This document shows positions 12,601-22,705 of a stretch of DNA of 64,000 bases, piece after piece. The notes below the pieces were generated by a model that saw only the letters and a program-made list of their open reading frames with translations, was not told the origin of the DNA and did no database searches. Source of the stretch: Zhengitettix transpicula (taxonomy: Eukaryota > Arthropoda > Insecta > Orthoptera > Tetrigidae); the NCBI GenBank assembly GCA_037074705.1, contig CM073590.1, positions 6,260,001 to 6,324,000 of the forward strand. The letters are read 5' to 3'. Made by a program: the position numbers and the translations under genes. The number at the start of each line of letters is the position of its first letter. Within the stretch, counting starts at the first letter, position 1.

Positions 12601-15600
12601 GCTGGTGGTATATATAGGGGAAATAACCTATTGTGGAGATGTTGGCAGTTAGCATGGGAGAGAGGCAGAGGACGCAGCGTACAGTTGGACAGTTGGACAG
12701 TTGGAGTTAACGTGGGAGAGGAGACAGACACAGTGTGGGAGAGAGGCGGAGGACGCATCGAAGAGACAGTTAGTCAGTCAGCAAAACCATAACAGCTATA
12801 AACATTTTTAAAATACAGAAGCTCTATCTGTATGAGTAGGAGAATTTGACCTGTCTTCGATGGTAGGCGACCTGGTTGCAGCAACGACGTCAAGGAGTGT
12901 CACGGCGAACCAGTGATATTGTGTTAGTCAGTGAGTGAATGTCAAGGCTATAAAGTGAGTGTCTTAAGAACGAGTCGAAGTAGATCTGAGAAACCGTAAG
13001 TTGGAATGCATAATATTAACAGATGTAAACGTTATTAAAGGATAACAGCCAGATGTCGTTCTCTTCTTTTGATAATAAAGTTAGAAGCAATCTATAGTAA
13101 CCTATAGATTAATAAATTTAGTAAATACTTTTGTTTAATTTAAAACTTAAATGTTGGTTTTTTTAAAAATTGTTCGATTCTGTCCGTTGTCAAACCCAGT
13201 AGAGCCCCTTGAGAGCAAGAGTTTCTTATTATAATGTTAAAATAGTAAATTCATTTGTAATTTCTTCTTGTGTTAATAAATTTGTTTGTTAAAATAAAGC
13301 TTATATATTTTTTTAGTTTATACCCTATGTGGTTATTACAATATAAATATATATATTGTAATAAATAAATTAAAGATCAAGCAAATAATATAATTAAACA
13401 ATTATTTTTAAAATACAACGCGTTTATTACATATTGATATTTAGTTGGATTTACTACAAACCATTTTACATAGATGCCACAGCTTTATTAAAATTCTTAA
13501 ATCTTTAGGGCTGCTTATCGGGCCTCTAACAGTTCTAGTAATCCGCAATTACAACTAAATTCAGTAAAATCAAAATGTTACAAAATATTGAATTAAATTT
13601 ACATGAGAAATATTAAAATAGGAAAAATAAATAGAAATCTGAAGGAATTATATGAAATCTTAATAAATCAACAGTAAGCAATTTTTATACTATGTTTACA
13701 ATGGAAATTTCGCACGTATCAATAATCGGAGCAGCTTGATTGTAGGGTATTTTTTTAATCTAGATATCTACTTTTATCCAAATTTAATATATTCTATCGC
13801 CTTTTTCAAAGACTTTAACTACTTTAGCTGTGCATTTGTCTTTATGTATTAAATATTTTATATTTATATAATCATAAGTATGTTTAATTGAGTTATTCAT
13901 TTCTATTTAATTTAGACTCATATTTAAAATTGATGTTTTCATGATTAATTGGTTAAAAAGATTTTTTTATTATTGTCCTTATTATTTACATTATTTTTGC
14001 CTCCATGTTATGTTCAATGAATTGTCAAACCTTTATGTTTTCCCCGTTAGACTGAACTCTACCGCTATAAAACCCTCGTGATTTTACCTCACACTACATA
14101 TCAAGTAAATTGACACACACTTAATTTTACTGTTTTTGAACCGGTGTACGGCAAGCAGGCAGGATCTCCACAGCTTATCAGGCACCCTCACGGGATAGCG
14201 TGTCTCTCGTGCTTCACTTCGTACTGTACAATTAGAATTTACGCTCAAATTCCCTTGATTGTCGCTTCCGATTTATAAGTACCATTTTTCTTATTACAAT
14301 AAATAAAACGCAAATTATAAGTAACAAATAGAACTTATGCAAAATAAAGAGTTTTCAATTATAAACAGAATAAGTCAGTAGTTAAAAACTCAATTTAAAT
14401 ATTCTGAAGGAGTCAATACGTTGATAACAGTTTATAATAATAATACAAGTGTTTGAAAATAACTTCCTTCATTATTGTAGATTTAACCATATTAAATTTA
14501 CACAAAACCAATAATTAAATCGAATTCACTTCATTACAATATGTAATGTAAAATATTGAAGATGAAGAAAAACGTTTTATTCAAATATTAAACATTTTTC
14601 ATCAACATTTCCTTGTTTACATAAAATTATATTGGTTGCCGTTAGCCGGGAAAAACAAACTCTTTATCTCAGGTTAATCACTTAGACGAACAGAACTCTC
14701 CTAGACGATTCTAGGATTAAGAACCGTGGCGGTCCCTGTTCGTTCATCTGCTGCATTAGTTTTTCAGTCAACATGGCCATCGTCTCTGCTGGTTCTCTCA
14801 TTGCCACTGCTCAAGGAAAAATTTCTGTCTTCACAGCAACACGGCTGTGCCAAAAGAGAGAATTTTATTGACCGTTTCGTTCGATCTAGCTGCTACATTG
14901 CTAGATTCCAACTCTTAAATTTTGGGAGACAGTTTCTACTAGGCAAGTAAATACGTTGCAAAGTTTTTATGAAAGGTCCGTGTCCGGTTATATATCCTGG
15001 GATTAATGTCCTGTCTTGGTGGCGCCTTAAGAGATACGTTTAAATAAATAAACACACACATTCTCTTCCTCTTTTTCTCTCTCTCTCATTTACCCGCCAT
15101 TCCAAATTTGTGTATGAGATTAAAATGATCTGTTAACAGTCTAACCTCAGTATTTTATAAACGAGAACACAGGCATCCTCGATAATAAAATTAGGCTACA
15201 GGTAGTACAGTAATGTTACAAAAAATTCAACCGATTTCCATGAATTTTCCATAGTAAAGACCTGTCATATTTAACATCAACAAGTTATTTATGGATACAT
15301 AAACTTTAAAAACTTTCCAAAATATTAGTTGCTTGAAAACCACATATTTATGTATTAAAAAATATAAAAAACTAATATTCTAGACTTTCTAGGCTTAATT
15401 TGTATTTCACAATTTTTCGGCTTTTAAAATTGATTAATTTTTATCTTCGACCGATCTACCTAAGTCACCGTACATTGTAGCTGTATTATAAAATATCCAT
15501 GACAGAAACATTATTTTTTTAATGTATGGAAAATTTATTCCTTAAGTCTGGTAACAATGAATTCCCTATATCTCACCAATATGGTTTCCAGAAATCCTGC

Positions 15601-18600
15601 CAAAAAAATAATTTCAACCCATTAAGTAAACAATAGACAAAAATAAAGTATTAAATTAATATTTATAATCAGAATGACGATTGTACTAAACAATATTTTT
15701 TACAGTGAATATAAAATAAAATTATTATCTATATAATATTCTTGTTTTATTTTCTGCCTTCTTAATAAGCTAATGGACACAGTAATTGAACTATAATTTA
15801 TAATTAAACCGAAATACTTATGGCGTACCTACTTATTATAAATCACTACCATTCTCTACTATTCTAATTTCTTAACATTACTATTTACAACTTACTGCTG
15901 ATACACACAGATTATGTTTTTTATATTTAAACATAACTAATTATACTGGAAGATATTTAGATATTTTAATGTTCTGTATTAATAATAAAACACAAGAAGA
16001 TCCTGATAAGATTTTTACTTTTTAATTTCCACTTCGTTATTTCGTAACATTCGACTCTGACAGTCGCCATATTCATCTCAAAATTCATTAATATAATACA
16101 TTAGAATGAAGTGGATGAGTATTTGCCATTATTGTGTCTTAAGGACAACCGTCCTCTTTATTAACTGCAATTTTCCGAAAGCTGTTAAATAAAGAAGTGA
16201 ACATTTAATAATAAAAATCTTCTGAGTATTTAGTGATGTTTTTCTTTTTACCATTACTAATATTACAGCAATTAAATATATGACAGTGCCAAAATATGAA
16301 ATTATGTTACAGAAATTACAGAATAACTGTCGTATCATAGACATATCTCCAGTTTATGAAAAGTGGGAAGATTCTGCCGATATGATGGCTTGGGAAAGTG
16401 CCACACCGTCTGATTTTGTCTTCTCGTGGAACAAAGTTTTAGAAGCAATGTGTGAGGGCCATGTGAATTTGCCTGCCTTTCAAGAGTTTATAAGGTATTA
16501 GCTAACTTCCCCTACGTTTCCAGGCGTTGCCTGAGTATTTATTTAAATTAGTCCGGAGAGTGAATTGATTCGACACTAACCTCATGGTAAGCATTTCATT
16601 TAACCAGCATTAATAGCGTCACTGTTTGTAATATTTACCCGTTTACGTTCCCCTCCACGACTTATCCCCTCGGCTGCCAACTTAAAATAACCCAGGATAA
16701 TGACTGACGATACTTTAGCATTTCTGGAATTATCTTACTACTGAAAAAAAATAGTGTCTAAAATATGACGCCGAATTGAAAGAATGAAAAATACTTGCTA
16801 ACTTAATAAAATACTCCTGGTACCTTAAAAAAGTAAAAAATAAAACCTGTAACCAAATAGAGACTAAAAATATGACTGTACATCAGAAATACACTCCTTA
16901 ACTTAAGAGTCTCAAACATACTACGAGTAACATTTTCTCAATCACGTCCACCTCCACGTCGAGCATATTGTTAATGCGAGAATTAAACTCAGCGGCTCCT
17001 GTATCCCCGACACCAATCTTGTTCTTTTTGGTATTATTTTCACCGCCACCCGCGGCGGGTGCTGGCGGCTGCCTTTTGGAGTTGAAATTAGTCACTTTAA
17101 ATATCGAGAATAACGCTATCAACTTCAGTGACCCAGAATTTTTTTTATTCGTCACTGATAATGGCACCTCTAGAGGTGGTAGGTGTGCCTTAATCCCCCG
17201 GTGTTGGTTCCTGGATCGTAAGTAACGTGTGTATAAAGTTTGATGGAAATTTTTCTATAATTTTAAAATTGTACCGCGGAAATTTGTTTAACCCCCTTCC
17301 TCCCCCACTGCTAGGGGTCGAGCTACATCAGTATGGTAAATGTCAGAATTAAAGTCAGTGAATTTCATAACCACAGATTCGACACCAGTCTCGGTTGTTT
17401 ACTAATTACTTTTATGTAACGGCCTTTAAACCCACTTCGCCCCTGCACCCTATAGCTAGATCAGATCAAGTGCATGGAATAACTATCATTATTGAACGAA
17501 CAATGGAAGAAGAACAAGTCTGCTCACCTGTCTTTTTAGATACTTCACAAGCTTTCGGCAAAGCATGGCATGAGGGCTTCATACATAAACAAAACAAAAT
17601 GATCTCAAAGCAATATGTAGAGATATTAACATCATACATGTCCATCAGACTATTAAGAATCAAACAAAAAGAGGAATACTAGAATATAAAGAAAATAAGA
17701 ACGGGAGTGCCCCAATGTAGGGTCCTAGGACCCATTACTTACTTCTTATATACTAGCGATATCCCAAAATTCGAAGTAACTGAGGTGGCCACAAATGCAA
17801 ATGACACTGCGATAGTAACAGTAGAGAAAGACCCCAAATTTGTCAACTAGACATGCAGATATAATTGACTAGACGACTAAACAATGGAGGAAAACCTCAC
17901 TGAGCAGAAATCTATCAATATCGTCTTCTCAAATAAACCATCAAAAAACCCGCCGATTCTAGATGTAAGTGGTAATACTGTGCCCTATGAGAGTAACACC
18001 AAGTACTCTGGCATGACACCAAACTTAGGTGGAAATAATATGTTGAGAGTAAAAATACGCAATTAAGCATCAAATACATCAATATACATTTGGCTTAATG
18101 GAAGAAACTCTAAACTTTCAATCTCCAACAAACTGTTGATTTACAATCAAATATTAAAACCAACAGTATCCATCTTTGGAACTGTTCCTGTGATACAAAC
18201 AATAAGTATATACAAAATTTTCAGAATAAAGTGTTATGAAACAGTGAATTTCTCCTGGTATTTCTGAAATGCCGATAATATATATATATATATATATTGT
18301 GGTAATTAAAAACAAATAATTAATTAATGAACAAATATTTGGACTCGCGTGGTCAACGGCAGAAGGCACTCAGGTTGTACCCAAGGATATAATGATGATA
18401 TAATTGAGTGACAGATAGAAAATTAAAAGAGGGTGAGTTAAGTGTGTGTATTCCCGAGCTCTCTCTGAGTGCGCCCGAACTCTGTGGGGTGGTGTGCAAA
18501 AGGCCGTCGTGAGTCTTTGTTGGACTGCACACGAGTTTTACACAACGACGAGGTAATGAGGGGATAATTGAGAGACTGATGGCAAATTAGACGAGGGTGT

Positions 18601-21600
18601 GGGGAGAAGTGCACACGGCTCCGTGGTGAAGTGCGCATAAGAAAGAAGAAGTAAAGGAGGAGTCAGTTAGCAGCCATCGTTGGTGTTGGTCCTCGGGTCG
18701 GTTTGGTCTAAGTTAGGTGGCCGAAATAAATAGGAGTTCGTCGTGAAAATCAGTCTATTAGCAGCGATCGTCGGTGGTGTTTCTCGTAGCCATCGGTCCA
18801 AGATAGGTGCCGAAATAAATAAGAGTTCGTCAGTGGATATTGGGCCAAGCTAGGTGGCCGAGATAAATCTAAGACGTCGTCGAGAAGTCATTGTAAGTCA
18901 TCCTGAGAAGTTCGTCGTGTGGTGATAGTCTGCGCTTACGTGAACAATCTGCGTAGTTGTACTTACGAAAATGTTCAGTGTAAAATGTGTGCACAACTTG
19001 GTGCTCTTTATGGCCTGTATAAAGTGAGTGAGTGTTAGTATGCGAGTGAGCTAAATTTCATTACCAGAGATTGTAAGTTAATATTTCACAGTATTCATAG
19101 TCGTTAACTTTTAAGTAAAGGTATAATCGTCAGATTTCAGAATTCAAATTTGATTATAGTATGCGTTTTTTTTATTACATTGTAAAAGTTGTTTAAAAAG
19201 TATTTGTTTTATTAAAGGCCCAGTAAACGACCCTGAGAAAGATTAAATTTCATTGTATAACATTAATTACTAACTGTTGTAAAAAAATTCATTTGATTAC
19301 TTGTGTAAATGTAAATTGTGTGTTAATAAATTGATTTGTTTGTCTATATGAAAATATTGAGTTCTTACTATAACATCCAATCATTTTAATATTTAAGTAA
19401 TTTATTTGTAGTTATTACAATATATATATTGTTGTATGGCAAACAAGTAAATACAGTTCTTAAATAAAACAACACTTTAAAAATTCGTCAACATTTATTT
19501 ATAAAACAACTTTCGCATGTTAAAATTGAGATTTCAATATTTTGACACGTGAAAGTTGTTTCTTAAATAAAAGTTGACGAATTTTTAAGGTTTTGTTGTA
19601 TTTAAATATGTATTTCCGGATTACAACCATAAAAGAAGAAATAAAAAAGTATGCTTGGAAGCTTGTAACCAAAACTGCATTAAGACGTAAATCACTAATA
19701 TTGACGTGACGCAGTATTGAACCCGCAAGAATGTTCTATATCCAACAACCGTTGCAACGATACATAAATAAACTTAAAACTTTGCCGGAGTAGTAGTTAC
19801 TTAAGTAGAACAAAGGGTGGACTCATACTTAAGAGTGAGTTATGTGAGTAGTTGTTTCGGAGTAGTTAGCTAGTATAGCTGATAAAGTATCATGTTCTAT
19901 ATTAACCAGTAAAATTCTTATATCGTCTGACTCAAAATAACTGATAATTCCAAGGATATGAATTTATCATGTCTTGACGATTTTGTTGCAAATTTCATAA
20001 TAAATATTTATTGTGTATTAATCTTCACTGATATCTGTTTAGCTGAATCCATAACATTAAAAAATAAGAGTAAATACGTTTAAATAAGTATTACAATTGG
20101 GATCAAAACAACATGGGGCTGTTAAATAAAGTCGTAATAGTAAAAGTAATTGCATTCTTTATTTCAGATCTGGGGAAAAGTTTGACATGTTAATAATGGA
20201 GCAACTTGTATGTGTAGTAAGTACTTTAATATCTGTGATTGGTAATCCGACAGTGGTTGAAGTCATTCCGTATGAGCCGTTTCCTTTCCACTTCCAAGTA
20301 GTAGGCAATATGTTTCCTCCGAGCTATGCAGCCGTTAACTTGCTACCTTACTCAGATCATATGACATTCTTCCAAAGACTCGTCAACTGCTACACGTATC
20401 TGCTGCTTTATTTTTTCTGCAACTTTCAAAGCATCATAATTGAATCAAGATTCCAGGAAAGGTTTTCTAAGTCAAGATTACCAGTGGAGAGACACAAAGC
20501 ATCTTTGCTAATAACGAACGACCACTGGAGCGTTACGTACCCAGTAGGACTCGTACCAAGCTTTCTGGAGATCAGAGGCCTCATCATAAATCCACACGAA
20601 CAACCTCCAACGCAGGTAATTAAAACCAGTGGTGCATATTGAATTGCAGATAATCACCATTATAATATACACATAATATATTTCAGGAAATATCAACATT
20701 TATGGATGAGGCAACGGAAGGACTAATTTATCTCAGCATGGGTACAAACGTCAATACTTCAGTCATTCCAAATGATAAGGTACACGCTTTGTTGGAGACA
20801 TTTTTGAGCCTTCCCTTCCATGTGATCTGGAAATGGGACACAGATCCTCTGCCAGAACTTCCAGCAAATGTCATGCAGGTCAGATGGGCACCGCAACAGG
20901 CAATCTTAGGCAAGGACGTCACTGTAGTCAAGGCGCTCGTAGTTAACAATAAATTTGCAATTAATTATTATTCAGTTAAGGTAATAAATTACCAGATTTA
21001 AATACGTAAATCATATTTGGCTGAACATTTCATTTTATCTAATTGAATTATGTTTACTGCATAAGAACATATCGTTAATGATTTCCGCTTATATTCTTAG
21101 CTCACCCAAACGTCCGATTATTCATTACCCAAGGAGGAATGCAAAGCTTGCAACAGGCGATGTACTACGAGGTTCCCCTCATCGTCATTCCTTTCCTAAC
21201 GGAACAGAAGTTCAATGGTAGAAAAGTTGAAGATTCTGGAATAGGAGAGGTTCTGGGTTTGAGAAACCTCACGAAGGATACTCTGCTGTATACTATGACA
21301 AAGATTTTTAGTAACTATGAAAGGTATGCGATAATGTTAATTAGCCTTTTTTTTCTTTTTAGCGTTATGTAACAAACAAAGTTGTCTTTCTCAGGTACAA
21401 GGATAATCTGGTCCGGAGCTCGACTATTTTCCGAGACGATTCTGTGGCGCCCCTTGAAAAGACGGTCTGGTGGGTGGAATACTATCTGAGACACAAAGGG
21501 ACCAACAATCTACAAATCGCGACTCTCGATTTAGACTGGAGTCGATACCTGATGCTTGACGTCATAGCATTTGTAGTCTTAACAACCGCAGCATTTTGCT

Positions 21601-21707
21601 TCTTACTAAACAAAATCTTTATCCACACTAAGTTATTGTTACGAAGAAAACGCGAACTATCGCATAATGAACAAATTATAATAGAGAAAGTGGTTGACGA
21701 AGGATAA
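9509..21707 (+). CDS. UDP-glycosyltransferase, copy 1 (six coding exons)
   Basis: Transfers a sugar from a UDP-sugar (UDP-glucose in most insect UGTs studied) to small lipophilic acceptors, working in the ER lumen. The exon join 9509-9691, 16313-16494, 20168-20615, 20687-20909, 21101-21323, 21395-21707 gives 523 aa, the normal UGT length. Residues 1-20 form a signal peptide. S33-H34 is the acceptor-side catalytic His context. The UGT signature runs W338-Q381, with Q356 in QGG where many UGTs have His, and Q364 where S-x-x-E is usual. A membrane helix lies at about 471-491, followed by a basic tail (LLLRRKR). All introns are GT-AG except intron 4 (GC-AG). Introns 1 and 2 (6.6 and 3.7 kb) are filled with transposons. 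The start is the first Met before the signal peptide, 9 nt after a splice acceptor. No frameshift or stop interrupts it, so it looks functional. The acceptor and any detoxification role are unknown. Confidence 0.93.
9910..10778 (-). mobile_element. Decayed solo LTR of the (TA)n-inserting family
   Basis: Begins at the edge of a (TA)n tract (about 9890-9909) with a degraded TTTTAATA and ends in TTACA at 10778. The family motif GGGTCTTTACTGGGTT is at about 10072-10090, about 165 bp from the U5 end as in other copies. Orientation follows the full element at 37593-43435. The right flank lacks the TA tract, so that end is truncated or rearranged. It lies in intron 1 of UGT copy 1. Confidence 0.6.
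10930..11939 (+). mobile_element. Solo LTR of the (TA)n-inserting family, left end uncertain
   Basis: Ends in TTTATTACA at 11939 followed by ATATAT. It carries the U5 motif (ggaggcccgataagcagccc, about 11655) and, inside the LTR at 11806-11835, a second junction-like copy TTATTACA + AATTTGGCACCTCAACG. The segment 11015-11220 (through 'ggcggcgtaaatatgagg' and 'ttgcctcaggcagcattgag') is a reverse-complement match to 35970-36110 in another LTR, which sets its orientation. The left boundary could not be placed within about 100 bp. Confidence 0.6.
11946..13340 (+). mobile_element. Solo LTR, complete ends
   Basis: Starts TGTAATGCATTTAATATAAT and ends GGTTATTACA, with ATAT on both sides (11942-11945 and 13341-13344), a 4-bp target-site duplication. 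It matches the sense strand of the 37593-43435 LTR at both ends. The TATA box 'ggtatatatagggg' is near 12605, the block 'gtaaacgttattaaaggata' is near 13026, and the U5 motif 'caaacccagtagagcccc' near 13190. The frame 12472-12792 is within U3/R and shows no recognisable protein. It lies in UGT copy 1 intron 1. Confidence 0.8.
13357..14538 (-). mobile_element. Solo LTR, complete ends
   Basis: Starts TGTAATAAATAAATTAAAG and ends TTCATTACA, flanked by ATAT on both sides, so the 4-bp duplication is present. The U5 motif (ggctgcttatcgggcctcta) is at about 13508-13529. Only 16 bp of TA-rich DNA separates it from the opposite-oriented LTR at 11946-13340. The two are therefore tail-to-tail insertions into one TA tract. 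Confidence 0.8.
14539..16312. other. UGT copy 1 intron 1, remaining part
   Basis: AT-rich DNA without a recognised element. The 74-aa frame at 14726-14950 has no recognisable motif. The final bases (ttatgttacag, ending 16312) form the acceptor of coding exon 2. Confidence 0.5.
16313..16494 (+). CDS. UGT copy 1, coding exon 2
   Basis: Residues 62-121 plus two bases of codon 122. It encodes KLQNNCRIIDISPVYEKW and continues to PAFQEFI, a helical part of the acceptor-binding domain. The donor is AG|GTATTA and the exon is in phase with exon 3 (AG + A = Arg). It has the same length (182 bp) as exon 2 of copy 2 at 46919-47100. Confidence 0.88.
16880..17460 (-). mobile_element. Decayed Helitron fragment
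   Basis: Between about 17160 and 17460 the minus strand matches the Helitron bodies at 680-1030 and 50800-52450: a degraded version of the 'tttcgtacacgtgttctttgcg' / 'ccaccccc' block, then 'agattcgacaccagtctcggttg' and a T-rich 'cttttatgtaac' segment. Ends are not recognisable. The proline-rich frames at 16898-17225 are by-products. Confidence 0.5.
17461..18190 (+). pseudogene. Jockey-like LINE reverse transcriptase, dead fragment
   Basis: The translation around 17461-17680 reads VCSPVFLDTSQAFGKAWHEG (RT motif A, usually AFDxVWH). After a stop comes GVPQCRVLGP (motif B, usually GVPQGSVLGP) at about 17705. At about 17795 the catalytic FADDTA box is present as NANDTA, so the metal-binding Asp pair is broken. 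The thumb region (NTVPYESNTKYSGMT) follows at about 17965-18020. Several stops and losses make it non-functional. It is a 5'-truncated, old insertion in intron 2 of UGT copy 1. Confidence 0.8.
18298..19419 (+). mobile_element. Solo LTR, complete ends
   Basis: Starts TGTGGTAATTAAAAAC and ends AGTTATTACA, flanked by ATAT on both sides inside TA tracts. The U5 motif 'aaaggcccagtaaacgaccc' is at about 19216-19236, about 185 bp from the end. Repeated blocks such as 'gccgaaataaataggagttc' occur two to three times at 18720-18870. It lies in intron 2 of UGT copy 1. Confidence 0.8.
19449..19611. repeat. Long near-perfect hairpin (about 80-bp arms)
   Basis: The left arm (19449-19528) and right arm (19533-19611) are reverse complements with scattered mismatches. 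Paired landmarks are 'ttaaaaattcgtcaac' with 'gttgacgaatttttaa', and 'aaacaactttcgcatg' with 'cacgtgaaagttgttt'. The loop is only a few bases. It lies immediately beside the TA tract after the LTR at 18298-19419. It could be a small foldback MITE; if transcribed with the UGT intron it would form a long dsRNA hairpin. Confidence 0.75.
19612..20167 (+). other. UGT copy 1 intron 2, last part
   Basis: Nothing recognised except the acceptor (tttatttcag, ending 20167) of coding exon 3. Confidence 0.5.
20168..20615 (+). CDS. UGT copy 1, coding exon 3
   Basis: Residues 122-271. It opens with SGEKFDMLIMEQ, where insect UGTs often have Glu at the position of the vertebrate catalytic Asp, and ends in phase 0 with EQPPTQ before GTAATT. 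It carries the rest of the acceptor-binding domain and the start of the C-terminal domain (VGLVPSFLEIRG). The first about 175 bp differ strongly from copy 2. From about 20341 on, the two copies are nearly identical. Confidence 0.92.
20687..20909 (+). CDS. UGT copy 1, coding exon 4
   Basis: Residues 272-345 plus one base of codon 346. It contains GLIYLSMGTN, the conserved strand of the UDP-sugar domain, and WAPQQAIL, the start of the UGT signature. The exon ends TTAG before a GC donor (AG|GCAAGG). This is the only junction that continues as AHPNVRLFITQGG with exon 5. Confidence 0.88.
20910..21100 (+). other. GC-AG intron 4 of UGT copy 1
   Basis: A 191-bp intron with donor GCAAGG and acceptor ATTCTTAG. 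The first about 70 bases are identical to those of copy 2 intron 4 (61307 onward). If unspliced, the reading frame runs through the intron and stops at 20999-21001, which would give a UGT of about 375 aa lacking the signature core and membrane helix. Confidence 0.8.
21101..21323 (+). CDS. UGT copy 1, coding exon 5
   Basis: Residues 346-419 plus two bases of codon 420. It holds the UDP-sugar-binding core AHPNVRLFITQGGMQSLQQA and the closing PFLTEQ. Two usual donor-site residues are changed to Gln (Q356 and Q364). The donor is AAAG|GTATGC. Confidence 0.9.
21395..21707 (+). CDS. UGT copy 1, coding exon 6
   Basis: Residues 420-523. It encodes LEKTVWWVEYYLRHKG, typical of the segment before the UGT membrane anchor, one hydrophobic helix (LMLDVIAFVVLTTAAFCFLL) and a basic cytosolic tail ending VVDEG. 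The stop is TAA at 21705-21707. The nearest clear AATAAA is at about 22276. Confidence 0.92.
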
Positions 21708-22249
21708 TTAATTACATTCCATATTTTATCAGGGATTATGCTACTATTTGTTTGAGTTTTGAACAATCAGAAATTAATATTACGAGTTCAAATGGCTTCA
21801 TAATACGTTCATTTCTTAACAGGCTTTAGCTAATCCAGCAATTGATCAATAGTTTCTAGGCACTCCTATTTTCATTTATCACGCAATCGTAATCAGTTGT
21901 TTAGGTCAATAAGCACTAAAAAACACAGTATTTTGAGTCGATTTGCTTATCATATGTAGATTTTCAAATTTCAAGTTTTATAATTAAAATGTAAAAATAA
22001 GTACGTGATGTTCTGTAAAACACTAAAACATAAAAAAAAAATCAACAAATCTTAGTACGCGTATAATTTACTCTTGGTGTTAGACATAAGTTTTGTGAAA
22101 TAGGAAATCAAACTTCTTAATTTCCGCTGACCTAAGATAAAATGATATCTGCTTAAACGAGAGGATTGGCGAAAGAAAAAATTCGTTATAGATGGTGGTG
22201 AGCACCATTCTAGTTAGCGAATATTCATTAAAAACAAGTTGTTTACGAA
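21708..22249. other. 3' flank of UGT copy 1
   Basis: AT-rich, no gene. It probably contains the 3' UTR; no strong poly-A signal was found close to the stop. Confidence 0.4.
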
Positions 22250-22663
22250 ATAAAATAGTTTTAGAGTGCACAGCAGCGCTAAATAAAATGCTATGTAGAA
22301 TATTTATTTTGTAAACTTTTATGTAAATATAATTTACCGTCTGATTTCTCAAGATTTGTCAGATTTCTCAAGTTTTTGTTAGATTCTTTTACACAATTTG
22401 TTATTGTAAAATTTAATTTATTTTTCTTTTGTAACTCTATTGGTAAAATTTGCAAATCACTATCTTTATTAGACGCCCAGTAAGCGGCTCAGAGGTTATG
22501 AATGTCATTAAAGCTGTGGCTATTTAAAGAAAATAGAGATGTACTAAAATAAATATAAATCAAAATTGTAATAAATATATTTTTGTCATCTTTTTAATAA
22601 TTTGTTTAATTCAAGGAAAATCCTATAAATTATATCCTTTCATGAATTTGATTACTACATAAT
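22250..22663 (+). mobile_element. Truncated LTR of the (TA)n family
   Basis: It parallels 29840-30235 closely: 'taatttaccgtctgatttct', then the U5 motif 'gacgcccagtaagcggctc' (about 22470), then 'cattaaagctgtgg'. It ends at 'ttactacataatttgacgcc', the internal junction-like motif. Beyond it the sequence changes to the dispersed repeat at 22706. Confidence 0.65.
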
Positions 22664-22705
22664 TTGACGCCGTAAGGTTTGGGAATTTTTTTTTTAAAAA
22701 AACAA

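Noticed and set aside
20728..20949. Minus-strand frame over UGT exon 4 (and its twin at 61125-61346)
   Set aside because: Antisense shadow of a real exon; conserved only because the exon is.
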